From: Thermohalobaculum sediminis
GTDB taxonomy: Bacteria > Pseudomonadota > Alphaproteobacteria > Rhodobacterales > Rhodobacteraceae
Assembly: GCF_023487995.1 (NCBI RefSeq)
Contig: NZ_JAMFKN010000011.1
Location: 1 to 64,000 of the forward strand
Length of the DNA: 64,000 nt
Direction: 5' to 3'
This document shows positions 17,654 to 26,670 of this stretch, piece after piece. The stretch's first letter is position 1, and each line of letters opens with the position of its first letter. The position numbers were made by a program, and so were the translations under genes. The notes under the pieces were generated by a model, which saw nothing but the letters and a program-made list of their open reading frames with translations, searched no databases and was not told where the DNA came from.

Positions 17654-18097
17654 TCAGTCGTGGCCGAGACGCTGCGCCACCCGCTGGCGCGCAAGCCCCG
17701 CGTCGCGGTCCTCGACATAGAGGAGCCCGCACAGCTTGCGGACCAGCGCGGCCTCGGCATGGCAGCGCGCGCCGTCGGCGTAGGCGACCTCCCAGACCAC
17801 CTCGATCACGCCCACGCGCTCGGCGTGGGGCACGCTGTCCTTGATCGCGCGCGTCAGGCTCACGAGGTCGGGTGCGCGGTGGGCAGCAGCCTCGCCCGCC
17901 ACGACCAGCGCCCGTGCCTCGGCGGCGTCTAGCCCGTAGCGCCGCGCCAGCAGCGTGCCGATCAGGCTGCGCTCGTCGGCGTCGATCCGCCCGTCCGCCT
18001 CGGCCGCGCGCACCAGGACTGCGGCCAGCGCCTCGCGCCCGTCGGGCGCGGGGCGCTCGCGCGGCGGGGCGAACAGGCTGGCAAGACGGTCGAACAT
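17654..18097 (-). CDS. TerB family (tellurite resistance-like) protein
   Basis: This 147-residue all-helical protein has the TerB pattern: [23 protein letters not shown], with a D-G-x-I-x-x-x-E acidic loop, and the repeat [26 protein letters not shown] later on. Such loops bind metal ions in TerB. Function beyond this is unknown in most bacteria. It is convergent with the antiporter operon and divergent from kdsA. Confidence 0.83.
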   Translation of the reverse strand: MFDRLASLFAPPRERPAPDGREALAAVLVRAAEADGRIDADERSLIGTLLARRYGLDAAEARALVVAGEAAAHRAPDLVSLTRAIKDSVPHAERVGVIEVVWEVAYADGARCHAEAALVRKLCGLLYVEDRDAGLARQRVAQRLGHD

Positions 18098-18223
18098 GCC
18101 CCCCGATATATGGGATCGCGCCGTCGATGCCACCCCTCGACCACCTCGTGCGCCCGATCCCCCGTGACGACGGCGCCGCGATCGGCTATCCCCCGGCTGA
18201 GCAGCCATCGGAGCCCGACCCCC

Positions 18224-19087
18224 GTGACCCACACTCCCAGCCTCCGCGTCGTCATCGGCGGCGGCGATGTCGCCCAAGCGGCCTTCGCGAACGACCTGCC
18301 CTTCGGCCTGATCGCCGGCCCCTGCCAGGCCGAGAGCGTCGAGCATTCGGTCGCCATCGCCGGCCACATGCGCGAGGTCTGCGCCGCGCGCGGCATTCCC
18401 TTCGTGTTCAAGGCGAGCTTCGACAAGGCGAACCGCACGTCGCTCACGGGCCAGCGCGGGCTGGGCATCGACAAGGGCCTCGAAGTGCTGGCCGAGGTCC
18501 GCCGGCAGGTCGGCGTCCCGGTGATCACGGACGTCCACACCGCCGAGCAGTGCCGCGCGGCGGGCGCGGTGGTCGACGCCCTCCAGATCCCCGCCTTCCT
18601 GTGCCGCCAGACCGACCTCTTGATCGCCGCGGGCGAGACCGGCAAGCCCGTGAACGTCAAGAAGGGCCAGTTCCTCGCGCCCTGGGACATGCCGAATGTC
18701 GCCGACAAGGTTGCCTCGACCGGCAACAATGCCATCATGCTTTGCGAGCGGGGGACGAGTTTCGGCTACAACACGCTGGTGACCGACATGCGCGGCCTGC
18801 CTCAGATGGCGGCGACCGGATACCCGGTGATCTTCGACGCGACCCATTCGGTGCAGCAACCGGGGGGGCTGGGCGGCGCCTCGGGCGGGCAGCGCGAGTT
18901 CGCGCCGGTGCTGGCGCGGGCGGCCGCCGCCGTGGGGGTCGCGGGCTTCTTCATCGAGACCCACCCCGACCCCGACCGCGCGCCGTCGGACGGGCCGAAC
19001 ATGATCCCGCTCGACCGGATGGCGGGCTTGCTGGATACCCTCGCGGCCTTCGACCGCGTGGCCAAGGCCGATCCGGTCCGGCTCTGA
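18224..19087 (+). CDS. kdsA: 3-deoxy-8-phosphooctulonate synthase
   Basis: This enzyme condenses PEP with arabinose 5-phosphate to Kdo-8-phosphate for lipid A-core synthesis. At 287 residues, length is typical. Signature segments are [29 protein letters not shown] (active-site loop), [23 protein letters not shown] and [20 protein letters not shown] chose GTG at 18224 ([10 protein letters not shown]) because homology begins there and GGAG lies upstream. The in-frame extension to 18110 has no family likeness and would overlap the terB promoter. kdsB lies 4 kb downstream. Confidence 0.95.
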   Translation: MTHTPSLRVVIGGGDVAQAAFANDLPFGLIAGPCQAESVEHSVAIAGHMREVCAARGIPFVFKASFDKANRTSLTGQRGLGIDKGLEVLAEVRRQVGVPVITDVHTAEQCRAAGAVVDALQIPAFLCRQTDLLIAAGETGKPVNVKKGQFLAPWDMPNVADKVASTGNNAIMLCERGTSFGYNTLVTDMRGLPQMAATGYPVIFDATHSVQQPGGLGGASGGQREFAPVLARAAAAVGVAGFFIETHPDPDRAPSDGPNMIPLDRMAGLLDTLAAFDRVAKADPVRL

Positions 19088-19110
19088 ACACCCGCACACG
19101 AGGACAGACC

Positions 19111-20616
19111 ATGAGCGCCATGCCGAAGCCGCTGACCGAGGTCGAGGAAAACACCTGGGCCAGCCTCAGCGTGCCGATGATCAAGCCCACGGGCTTCCGC
19201 GAATACGATGCCCGCTGGCGCTATCCGCAGGAGATCAACCTGATCGGCATGCAGGCGCTGGGCCTTGGCATCGCGACGCAACTGCACGAGATGGGCCTGC
19301 CGGCGGTGGTGGCGGTCGGCAACGACTACCGCTCGTATTCCATCGCCATCAAGCAGGCGCTGACGCTCGGCCTGATGATGGGCGGCGCCGAGGTGCGCGA
19401 CATCGGCCCCGCCATCACGCCGATGTGCTATTTCGCCTCGTTCGCGCTCGACGCGCAGGCGGTGGCGATGGTCACTGCAAGCCACAACCCGAACGGCTGG
19501 ACCGGCGTGAAGATCGGGTTCAACCGCCCGCTGACGCACGGCCCCGACGAGATGGGGCGCCTGCGCGAGATCGTGATGGGCGGCGAGGGCGTCGCGCGCG
19601 ACGGCGGGCGCTATGTCCGGGTGGACGGCGTGCGCAAGCAGTATATCGACGACCTGGTCGGGGACTTTCGCCTGTCGCGGCCTCTCAAGGTCGTCTGCGC
19701 CACCGGCAACGGCACGGCCGGCGCCTTCGCGCCCGAGGTGCTGCGCCGCATCGGCGCGCAGGTCGTCGAGAGCCACGCGACCCCCGACTACACCTTCCCC
19801 CACTACAACCCCAACCCCGAGGCCATGGAGATGCTGCACGACATGGCCCGCACGCTGAAGGCCACGGGGGCCGACATCGCGCTCGGCTTCGACGGCGACG
19901 GCGACCGCTGCGGCGTGGTGGACGACGAGGGCGAGGAGATCTTCGCCGACAAGGTCGGCGTCATCATGGCGCGCGACCTGATCAAGCTCTACCCCGGCGC
20001 GACCTTCGTGGCGGACGTGAAATCCACCGGCCTGTTCGCGTCCGACCCCGAGCTGATCGCGGGCGGTGCCAAGGCCGATTACTGGAAGACCGGCCACAGT
20101 CACATGAAGCGAAGGGTCCACGAGATCGGCGCGCTCGCAGGCTTCGAGAAGTCGGGCCACTACTTCCTCGCGCCCCCCATCGGCAAGGGCTATGACGACG
20201 GAATCCGCGTGGCGGTCGAGATCTGCAAGCTGATGGACCGCAACCCCGGCAAGTCGATGTCCGACCTGCGCCGGGCGCTCCCGGTGACCTATTCCACGCC
20301 GACCATGTCGCCGCATTGCGCCGACGAGGAGAAATACAAGGTCATCGAGCGCTTGCAGGCGAAGCTGGTGGCGATGGCCGAGGCTGGCGACAGGCTGGGC
20401 CCGCTGAAGATCGAGCGCGTCGTCACCGTCAACGGCGCCCGCGTGATGCTGGAAGGCGGCGCCTGGGCGCTGGTGCGGGCGTCCTCGAACACCCCGAATC
20501 TCGTGGTGGTCTGCGAGAGCCCCGCCTCGCGCGACGAGCTGCGCGCGATCTTCGAGGCGCTCGATGCCGTCATCCGCACCGAGCCTTCGGTGGGGGACTA
20601 CGACCAGACGTTCTGA
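19111..20616 (+). CDS. Phosphomannomutase/phosphoglucomutase
   Basis: This 501-residue alpha-D-phosphohexomutase has the phosphoserine loop TASHNPNG (about residue 126), the metal loop GFDGDGDRCG (about residue 265), the sugar-binding EKSGHYF loop and a C-terminal phosphate-binding SSNTPNL. It interconverts hexose 1- and 6-phosphates and could supply mannose-1-P or glucose-1-P. With galU and the glycosyltransferase nearby it fits polysaccharide or LPS precursor supply. It begins 23 bp after kdsA, likely in the same transcript. Confidence 0.92.
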   Translation: MSAMPKPLTEVEENTWASLSVPMIKPTGFREYDARWRYPQEINLIGMQALGLGIATQLHEMGLPAVVAVGNDYRSYSIAIKQALTLGLMMGGAEVRDIGPAITPMCYFASFALDAQAVAMVTASHNPNGWTGVKIGFNRPLTHGPDEMGRLREIVMGGEGVARDGGRYVRVDGVRKQYIDDLVGDFRLSRPLKVVCATGNGTAGAFAPEVLRRIGAQVVESHATPDYTFPHYNPNPEAMEMLHDMARTLKATGADIALGFDGDGDRCGVVDDEGEEIFADKVGVIMARDLIKLYPGATFVADVKSTGLFASDPELIAGGAKADYWKTGHSHMKRRVHEIGALAGFEKSGHYFLAPPIGKGYDDGIRVAVEICKLMDRNPGKSMSDLRRALPVTYSTPTMSPHCADEEKYKVIERLQAKLVAMAEAGDRLGPLKIERVVTVNGARVMLEGGAWALVRASSNTPNLVVVCESPASRDELRAIFEALDAVIRTEPSVGDYDQTF

Positions 20617-20628
20617 GAACGCGCGAGA

Positions 20629-20647
20629 CCCCGGGTCGAGCCCGGGG
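20629..20647. repeat. REP-like palindrome, copy 1
   Basis: The sequence CCCCGGGTCGAGCCCGGGG forms a 7-bp stem with a TCGAG loop. It lies just after the pmm stop and may end that transcript, although no T-run follows. A related hairpin in inverse orientation is at 20710-20728. Such GC palindromes with a TCGAG/TCAAG loop recur between genes in many alphaproteobacteria. Confidence 0.6.
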
Positions 20648-20709
20648 CAGCAGGGGCTTGGGCTCTCGCGCTGGGGCGGGCCTCCGGACCGCGGCCAAGA
20701 ATCTCGCCG

Positions 20710-20728
20710 TCCCGGGCTCGACCCGGGA
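20710..20728. repeat. REP-like palindrome, copy 2 (inverted)
   Basis: TCCCGGGCTCGACCCGGGA folds as a stem with a CTCGA loop and is essentially the reverse complement of the copy at 20629-20647. The pair sits between two convergent genes (pmm and the glycosyltransferase) and may act as a bidirectional transcription stop or a paired REP unit. Confidence 0.6.
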
Positions 20729-20761
20729 CCTCGCGGCGCATGGTTCATGGCCGGCACCGCC

Positions 20762-21979
20762 TCAAAGCCCAGCCAGAACCTCCTCCAGCGCCGCGAAATG
20801 CGCCTCCCATGTTGGCGGCCGCCATGCCGCCATCCGCGTCATCTGGGCCGCGCGACGGGGCGAGGCGTCGGTGGCGTAATCCCCGATCGCCGCCATCCAG
20901 CCCGGCCCGTCCAGCGGGTCGAGCCATTCCGGCACGTCGCCCCCAACCTCGCGCAGCGCGGGCAGGTCCGAGGCGATCACCGGGACACGCGCCGCGAGCG
21001 CCTCAGCCAGCGGCAGGCCGAAGCCCTCGGCGAAGCTCGGGAACAGGACCGCCCTCGCCCCGGCGACGAGGCTCGCGACCTCGCCATCGCGCAGGCCGGC
21101 GTGCTCGAACACCGTGCGTCCCATCACCGGCGCGCGGTCGAGCATGGCGATCGCCTGCCCGGCCTCCCAGCCGCGCCGGCCGACGATGTGCAGATGGGGC
21201 GTGGCCTCGGGCGGGCGCGTGTCGTGGAACCGCCGCCAGACGTTGAGCAGCAGCAGGTGGTTCTTCCGTCCCTCGATGGTGCCGAGACAGACGAAGCAGG
21301 GCGCGCCCGCCCTTGCAGCGGCCTGCGACGCCCCCACGCTCACTCCCAGCGCGATCACGCGGCCACCCGGCAGCAAGATCCCCTCGCGCGCGGCTGAGGC
21401 CCGCGCGGCGGTCTCGGCCGCGCGCGTCGTGAACAACAGATGCGCCGCCCCGGCCATCGCCGCGAGCCGGCGGCGGAACCGCGGCACCGACTCGGGACGG
21501 GCATATTCGGGCCAGTCGAGCGGGATGGTGTCGTGCAGCATCACCACCGGGCGAAGCCCGGCCGCCGTCAGCGACGCGATGGTCTCGGGCGAGAGGTTGT
21601 CGTGGCCCACATTCAGCACCGCCGCGCCGGGCGCCAGGTGATCGCACAGCAGGCGGCCGAGCCCCTTCGCGGACGTGGCCCCCGCCGTCAGGCGCCGCAA
21701 CTCGGCCTCGGCCCGGCGCACCGGCGCCTCGCGCCAGAGCTCGAGCCGCGCCCTGAGGTCAGGCGCCGCCGCCGCGCCGTCCAGCACCGCCGCGACCGCC
21801 GCGGCGGCACCCGGCGCGATGACGTGATGGCGCCGCCCGATCCTGCAGATCAGTGTACCCCCGCGCGCGATCGCGTGGTCGAGATAGGCGCGCTCGACGC
21901 GGTCGATGCCGCTCGGCGTCGAATGGCGCAGGCGTTGGACCGAGCGCGTGACATCGAGCGCGAAGGGCGCCCGCGTCAT
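20762..21979 (-). CDS. Glycosyltransferase family 4-like (GT-B)
   Basis: The 405-residue protein has a GT-B fold. The N-terminal half includes TPSGIDRVERAYLDHA and VVMLHDTIPLDWPEY. The C-terminal GT1 domain shows FVCLGTIEGRKNHLLLLNVW, LHIVGRRGWEA and the donor-binding PSFAEGFGLPLAEALAARVP with the Glu pair. The TPSGIDRVE motif is common in glycosyltransferases of LPS or exopolysaccharide clusters. Acceptor and donor cannot be told. ATG at 21979 is chosen over GTG at 21991; neither has a strong ribosome site. Confidence 0.88.
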   Translation of the reverse strand: MTRAPFALDVTRSVQRLRHSTPSGIDRVERAYLDHAIARGGTLICRIGRRHHVIAPGAAAAVAAVLDGAAAAPDLRARLELWREAPVRRAEAELRRLTAGATSAKGLGRLLCDHLAPGAAVLNVGHDNLSPETIASLTAAGLRPVVMLHDTIPLDWPEYARPESVPRFRRRLAAMAGAAHLLFTTRAAETAARASAAREGILLPGGRVIALGVSVGASQAAARAGAPCFVCLGTIEGRKNHLLLLNVWRRFHDTRPPEATPHLHIVGRRGWEAGQAIAMLDRAPVMGRTVFEHAGLRDGEVASLVAGARAVLFPSFAEGFGLPLAEALAARVPVIASDLPALREVGGDVPEWLDPLDGPGWMAAIGDYATDASPRRAAQMTRMAAWRPPTWEAHFAALEEVLAGL

Positions 21980-22092
21980 CGGCCCGACCACCCGGCCACG
22001 GCCGGCGAGCAGGGCGGCAGCGCCCTGCCCGACTTCCGCTCACGGCGTGCCCCGCCAGCGGCCAGTGACTGGAAAGCCGCCGCGCGCATCCC

Positions 22093-22992
22093 TCACTCCG
22101 CCGCGAGATCCGCCTCGACCGACCTCAGATACCGCGCGAAGCCCGGGCCAAGATCCGGCCGCGCCAACGCAAACGCCACGGTCGCCTGAAGGTAGCCAGC
22201 CTTTGAGCCGCAGTCGTAGCGCGTGCCCTCGAACCGGAAGCCGAGCACGCCGCCCGGCGCGTCAACCTGCTCGGCAATGGCGTCGGTCAACTGGATCTCG
22301 CCCCCCGCGCCGCGCTTGCGGGCCTCCAGCGTCTCCATGACCGAAGGCGCGAGGATATAGCGCCCGATCACCGCGACGCGCGAGGGCGCGTCGGCGGGCT
22401 TGGGCTTCTCGACCATGCCTCGCGCCTCGACCACGCGACCGTCGTCGCGCGCGACATCGAGGATGCCATAGGACGACACCTGCTCGGGCGCGACATCGAC
22501 AGCGGCGACCATGCAGCCCCCCTGCCCGCGCGCCTCGTAGGCCTCGACCATCTGCGCGAGGCAGCCGCGCCCGCCGCCCGCGATCACGTCGTCGGGCAGG
22601 ATCACGGCGAAAGGCTGCGCGCCCACCAGCCGCCGCGCGCACCAGACGGCATGGCCCAGGCCCAGCGCCTCCTGCTGGCGGATATAGGCGATGGCACCCG
22701 ACGGCATGGTGGCGCGCTCGACCTCGGCCAGCAGGTCGGCCTTGCCCGCGGCCTTCAGGGTCCGCTCGAGCGTCGGCGCCGCGTCGAAATAGTCCTCGAG
22801 CGCCGACTTGCCGCGCGCGGTCACGAAGATGAAGTCCTCGATCCCGGCCTCGCGCGCCTCGTCGATCGCGTACTGGATCAGCGGCCGATCGACCAGCGGC
22901 AGCATCTCCTTCGGCATCGACTTGGTGGCGGGGAGGAACCGGGTGCCAAGGCCGGCAACGGGAAAGACGGCAGTGCGCACGCGTTGCGTCAT
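22093..22992 (-). CDS. galU: UTP-glucose-1-phosphate uridylyltransferase
   Basis: This 299-residue enzyme makes UDP-glucose from UTP and glucose-1-P. The nucleotide loop AVFPVAGLGTRFLPATKSMPKE opens the protein. ILPDDVI, VEKPKPADAPS, GGEIQLTDAI and the late RYDCGSKAGYLQATVAFAL are diagnostic. UDP-glucose is the substrate of the UDP-glucose dehydrogenase encoded at 51871. The ATG at 22992 is the homology start. Confidence 0.95.
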   Translation of the reverse strand: MTQRVRTAVFPVAGLGTRFLPATKSMPKEMLPLVDRPLIQYAIDEAREAGIEDFIFVTARGKSALEDYFDAAPTLERTLKAAGKADLLAEVERATMPSGAIAYIRQQEALGLGHAVWCARRLVGAQPFAVILPDDVIAGGGRGCLAQMVEAYEARGQGGCMVAAVDVAPEQVSSYGILDVARDDGRVVEARGMVEKPKPADAPSRVAVIGRYILAPSVMETLEARKRGAGGEIQLTDAIAEQVDAPGGVLGFRFEGTRYDCGSKAGYLQATVAFALARPDLGPGFARYLRSVEADLAAE

Positions 22993-23112
22993 GATGTATC
23001 TCGCGGGTTGAAGTCGCCACAGTGTGGGAGATTTCGGCACGGAAGGCGAGCCTCGGGGCCTGCCCCGGCGACAGACGGGCGCGTCCCCGCGCGGCGCGGA
23101 CGCGGCCAGGGC

Positions 23113-23910
23113 TCAGATTGTGCCGCGCGCGGCCAGCACCTTCTCGATCCGTGGAACGTCCTCGGGGTTGTTCAGTTCCCAGAACGACGCGCCGCGCGCC
23201 TCGACCTCGACGCAGGCGATCCCGATGCCGTGCTCGAGGAAGCGCAACTGCTCGAGCCCCTCGCTCTGCTCCAGCACGCCCGGCGCGAGGCCGACATAGC
23301 GCGCCAGCGCCGCGGGCCGATAGGCATAGACGCCGACATGGTGGAACACCGGCACGGCGTGGCGCTTGGCCGGGTCGGCATAGGGCAGCACCTCCTTCGA
23401 GAAGTAGAGCGCCCGGCCCGCGCGGTCCATCACCGCCGTGGTGCCGCCCACGCGCCCCGCGCGCCGGTCGGCGACGAAGCCGTCGAGCGCCTCGGCGTCG
23501 CAGCGCAGCACCGGCGTCGCGACCTCCATGCCAGGGTCGACGCGCATCGCGTCCACCAGCGCCTCGACGAACCATGGCGGCGTCAGCGGCGCATCGCCCT
23601 GCAGGTTGACGACGATGCCGGGGGGTGGGGCGAGCCCCGCCACCGCCTCGGCGCAGCGCTCGGTGCCGTTCGCGCAGTCGGGCGAGGTCATCGCGACCTC
23701 GGCGCCGAAGGCCCGCGCGTGATCGGCGATGCGGGCGTCATCGGTCGCGACCAGAACCCGCGCCACCCCGCGCACCGCCATCGCCGCGTCCCACGACCGG
23801 CGGATGAGACTGCGCGCCTCGCCGGTCGCGCCGCGCAACTCGGCCAGGGGCTTGGCCGGATATCGGGTCGAGGCATAGCGGGCGGGGATGATGATCCAGG
23901 CGTCGGTCAC
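23113..23910 (-). CDS. kdsB: 3-deoxy-manno-octulosonate cytidylyltransferase
   Basis: This 265-residue enzyme activates Kdo as CMP-Kdo. Signatures include IIIPARYASTRYPAKPLAEL, VLVATDDARIADHARAFGAEVAMTS, NGTERCAEAV, VVNLQGDAPL and the late VEARGASFWELNNPEDVPRIE. Many KdsB enzymes have QGDEP where this has QGDAP, so one conserved acidic residue is replaced by Ala. The start is GTG at 23910, overlapping the cysQ stop (GTGA), so kdsB is translationally coupled to cysQ. Confidence 0.9.
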   Translation of the reverse strand: MTDAWIIIPARYASTRYPAKPLAELRGATGEARSLIRRSWDAAMAVRGVARVLVATDDARIADHARAFGAEVAMTSPDCANGTERCAEAVAGLAPPPGIVVNLQGDAPLTPPWFVEALVDAMRVDPGMEVATPVLRCDAEALDGFVADRRAGRVGGTTAVMDRAGRALYFSKEVLPYADPAKRHAVPVFHHVGVYAYRPAALARYVGLAPGVLEQSEGLEQLRFLEHGIGIACVEVEARGASFWELNNPEDVPRIEKVLAARGTI

Positions 23911-24707
23911 AGCGCTACCCCCGGGACTCGGGCGAGGAAGAAGGGGTTCTCGTAGCCCGGCTTGCCATAGGCGAGCGGGGCGTGGTCGTCGAAGCGCAGC
24001 ACCTCGCCGCCCGCCGCCAGCAGTACGGCATGGCCGGCGGCGGTGTCCCACTCCATGGTGCGGCCGAGCCGCGGGTAGAAATCGGCCTCGCCCGCCGCCA
24101 GCAGGCAGAACTTGAGCGAGGAGCCCGCGCTCTTGAACTCGGCCACCGGAAAGCGCGCGATGAAATCATCGGTCGCCTTGTCGCGGTGCGATTTGGACGC
24201 CACGACCGAAAGCGCCCCGGGATCCGGCACTGCCACGGCGATGGGCCGCGCGCTGCCGGACACGGGCTGGCCTGCCTCGTCCACCGCCTCCTCGACCGCC
24301 CCCCCCGCGGCGAGGCTGCGGAACATGCGGCCCTTGGCGGGGGCGTGGACGATGCCCATCACCGGGCGCCCGGCCTCGATCAGCGCAATGTTGACGGTGA
24401 AATCGCCGCGGCGCTGCACGAATTCCTTGGTGCCGTCCAGCGGGTCGACCAGGAAGAAGCGCGCATGTCCCGTGGCCCCATGAGTGACGGCCTGCTCCTC
24501 GGTCACCACTGGGATGTCAGGAAAGGCCGCGCGCAGTCCGTCCGCGATGATCCGGTCCGCCGCCAGATCGGCATCCGTCACCGGCGAATTGTCGGCCTTG
24601 GCGCGCGCCTCGAAATCGGGCGCGCGATAGACCGCCATGATCGCGCGGCCGGCCTCGAGCGCCAGCCGGCGGAACTCGGCCTCGATCCTCTCGGGCGTCG
24701 CGGTCAT
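23907..24707 (-). CDS. cysQ: 3'(2'),5'-bisphosphate nucleotidase
   Basis: The 266-residue inositol-monophosphatase-fold enzyme hydrolyses PAP, a by-product of sulfate assimilation. The metal site is built from VTEEQ (about residue 71) and FLVDPLDGTKEF (Asp, Leu, Asp, Gly, Thr). The second motif WDTAAGHAVLLAAGG is near the C-terminus. It begins at ATG 24707 and is divergent from hisD. A modest sigma-70-like promoter can be drawn upstream. Confidence 0.9.
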   Translation of the reverse strand: MTATPERIEAEFRRLALEAGRAIMAVYRAPDFEARAKADNSPVTDADLAADRIIADGLRAAFPDIPVVTEEQAVTHGATGHARFFLVDPLDGTKEFVQRRGDFTVNIALIEAGRPVMGIVHAPAKGRMFRSLAAGGAVEEAVDEAGQPVSGSARPIAVAVPDPGALSVVASKSHRDKATDDFIARFPVAEFKSAGSSLKFCLLAAGEADFYPRLGRTMEWDTAAGHAVLLAAGGEVLRFDDHAPLAYGKPGYENPFFLARVPGVAL

Positions 24708-24740
24708 CGTCTCTCCCTCGCGCAGCGCATCCGGCCTCCG

Positions 24741-24769
24741 TATAGACGGGATCGCGCGCGGCTTTGCAA
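24741..24769 (-). promoter_or_regulatory. Possible promoter of cysQ-kdsB
   Basis: On the minus strand TTGCAA (24769-24764) and TCTATA (24746-24741) are separated by 17 bp, about 35 bases before the cysQ start. Both boxes are imperfect, so this is tentative. Confidence 0.3.
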
Positions 24770-24860
24770 CAGGGGCAGCAGCGATGCGCGCCTTGCCGCC
24801 GCCAAGCCGGGCGGGGTAAGGAGTGGCGAGCCGATCAGCCATTCCCGAGCGAGACTGCCG

Positions 24861-26168
24861 ATGCCCGTGACCTTGAGCCATGAGGCGCCTGATTTCGAGC
24901 GCCGCTTCGCAGCCCTTATCGACATGAAGCGCGAGTCGAGCGCGGACGTGGATACGGCCGTCGCCGCGATCATCGAGGACGTGGCGACCCGCGGCCTCGA
25001 CGCGGTGATCGCCCTCACGCGGCGCTTCGACCGCTGGGACGTGACCGAGGCGACGCTTGCCTTCACCGAGGCCGAGATCGACGCCGCCATCGCCACCGTC
25101 CCCGCGGCCGAGATGACGGCGCTGGAACTCGCGGCCGAGCGCATCACCGCCTACCACGCCCGCCAGTTGCCCGAGGACGAGATGTGGGAGGACGCGGCCG
25201 GTGTCACCCTGGGCTGGCGCTGGACCGCCGTCGACGCGGCCGGGCTCTACGTCCCCGGCGGGCTGGCGAGCTATCCGTCCTCGGTGCTGATGAACGCGAT
25301 CCCCGCGCAGGTGGCAGGGGTCGGCCGCATCGAGATCTGCGCGCCGACGCCCGAGGGCCGCTTCAACCCGCTGGTGCTGGCGGCCGCGCGGCTCGCCGGC
25401 GTGGGCCGGGTCTGGCGCGTGGGCGGCGCGCAGGCGATCGCGGCGATGGCCCATGGCGCCGGGCCGATCCGGCCGGTAGACAAGATCACAGGCCCCGGCA
25501 ACGCCTTTGTGGCGGCGGCCAAGCGCCGGGTGTTCGGGCGGGTCGGCATCGACATGATCGCAGGCCCCTCCGAGATCCTCGTCATCGCCGACGCCTACAA
25601 CGACCCAGACTGGGTCGCCACCGACCTGATGAGCCAGGCCGAGCATGACGAGAGCGCGCAGTCGATCCTGATCACCACCGACGCCGGGTTCGGCGAGGCC
25701 GTCGCCCGCGCCGTCGAGCGCCTGCTGCAGCGGTTGGAGCGCACCGCCATCGCCGGCGCAAGCTGGCGCGACTTCGGCGCGGTGGTGGTGGCGAAGGATC
25801 TGCGGCACGCGGCCGAGCTTGCCAACCGCATCGCCCCCGAGCATCTGGAACTCTGCATCGCCGACCCGGAGCGCCTGATGGGCGAGATCCGGCACGCGGG
25901 CGCCATCTTCCTCGGTCGCCACACGCCCGAGGCGATCGGCGACTATGTGGGCGGGCCCAACCACGTGCTGCCGACCGCGCGCTCGGCGCGGTTCTCCTCG
26001 GGCCTCTCGGTGCTCGACTACATGAAGCGCACGACGATCGCGCGCGTGAGCCCCCGCGGGCTTGCCGCCATCGGGCCGGCTGCCGAAACGCTGGCCCGCT
26101 CGGAAAGCCTCGAGGCGCATGCGCTATCGGTGCGCCTACGGCTCGACGCCGCGGGGGGCGACGCATGA
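24861..26168 (+). CDS. hisD: Histidinol dehydrogenase
   Basis: This 435-residue Zn enzyme performs the last two oxidations of histidine synthesis. Characteristic stretches are GLYVPGGLASYPSSVLMNAI, VGGAQAIAAMAHG, KITGPGNAFVAAAKR, IDMIAGPSEILVIAD, MSQAEHDESAQSI (with the zinc-binding Gln/His) and NHVLPTARSARFSSGLSV. Length is typical. It opens the hisD-UPF0262-phosphatase-infA-maf-rng gene order and overlaps the next start by ATGA. Confidence 0.97.
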   Translation: MPVTLSHEAPDFERRFAALIDMKRESSADVDTAVAAIIEDVATRGLDAVIALTRRFDRWDVTEATLAFTEAEIDAAIATVPAAEMTALELAAERITAYHARQLPEDEMWEDAAGVTLGWRWTAVDAAGLYVPGGLASYPSSVLMNAIPAQVAGVGRIEICAPTPEGRFNPLVLAAARLAGVGRVWRVGGAQAIAAMAHGAGPIRPVDKITGPGNAFVAAAKRRVFGRVGIDMIAGPSEILVIADAYNDPDWVATDLMSQAEHDESAQSILITTDAGFGEAVARAVERLLQRLERTAIAGASWRDFGAVVVAKDLRHAAELANRIAPEHLELCIADPERLMGEIRHAGAIFLGRHTPEAIGDYVGGPNHVLPTARSARFSSGLSVLDYMKRTTIARVSPRGLAAIGPAAETLARSESLEAHALSVRLRLDAAGGDA

Positions 26169-26662
26169 GGGACTTCGCCCCGACCGACCGTCTCGCGCGC
26201 GTCGAGCTGATCGAGGACCGCCCGCGCGCCCGCACGCCCGAGATCCAGCAGGAGCTTGACGTCGCGATCTTCGACCTCGTGGAGGAGAACCACTTCCGCG
26301 TCGCGCCACGCGAAGGCGAGAGCGTGCCGCCCGGCCCCTACCGCCTCGGCATCGGCATGGCCGAGCGGATGCTGCGCATGGAGGTGCGCGACACGGGCGG
26401 CGAGGTGGTGGCCGACCTGCACCTGTCGCTCACGCCGCTGAGGGGTGTCATCAAGGACTATTTCGCGATCTGCGAGAGCTATTTCGACGCCGTCAAGCGC
26501 CTGCCCCCCTCACGCATCGAGGCCATCGACATGGGCCGGCGCGGCATCCATGACGAAGGCGCCCGCATCCTTGCCGAGCGGCTCGAGGGCAAGGTCGCGA
26601 CCGACCACGACACCGCCCGCCGCCTCTTCACGGTCGTCTGCGCGCTGCAGTTCAGGGGCTGA
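26165..26662 (+). CDS. UPF0262 family protein
   Basis: The 165-residue protein has the UPF0262 pattern: RLARVELIEDRPRARTPEIQQE, DLVEENHFRVAPREG, GPYRLGIGMAERMLRMEV and a C-terminal HDEGARILAERLEGK followed by DHDTARRLFTVVCAL. The family is restricted largely to alphaproteobacteria, sits beside hisD there, and has no known function. It overlaps hisD by four bases, so co-expression is near certain. Confidence 0.9.
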   Translation: MRDFAPTDRLARVELIEDRPRARTPEIQQELDVAIFDLVEENHFRVAPREGESVPPGPYRLGIGMAERMLRMEVRDTGGEVVADLHLSLTPLRGVIKDYFAICESYFDAVKRLPPSRIEAIDMGRRGIHDEGARILAERLEGKVATDHDTARRLFTVVCALQFRG

Positions 26663-26670
26663 GGCCGGGC

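Noticed and set aside
18110-18223. A longer N-terminus for kdsA
   Set aside because: The extra 38 residues are Arg/Ser/Pro-rich and unlike KdsA. Family homology begins at the GTG at 18224, which has its own ribosome site.
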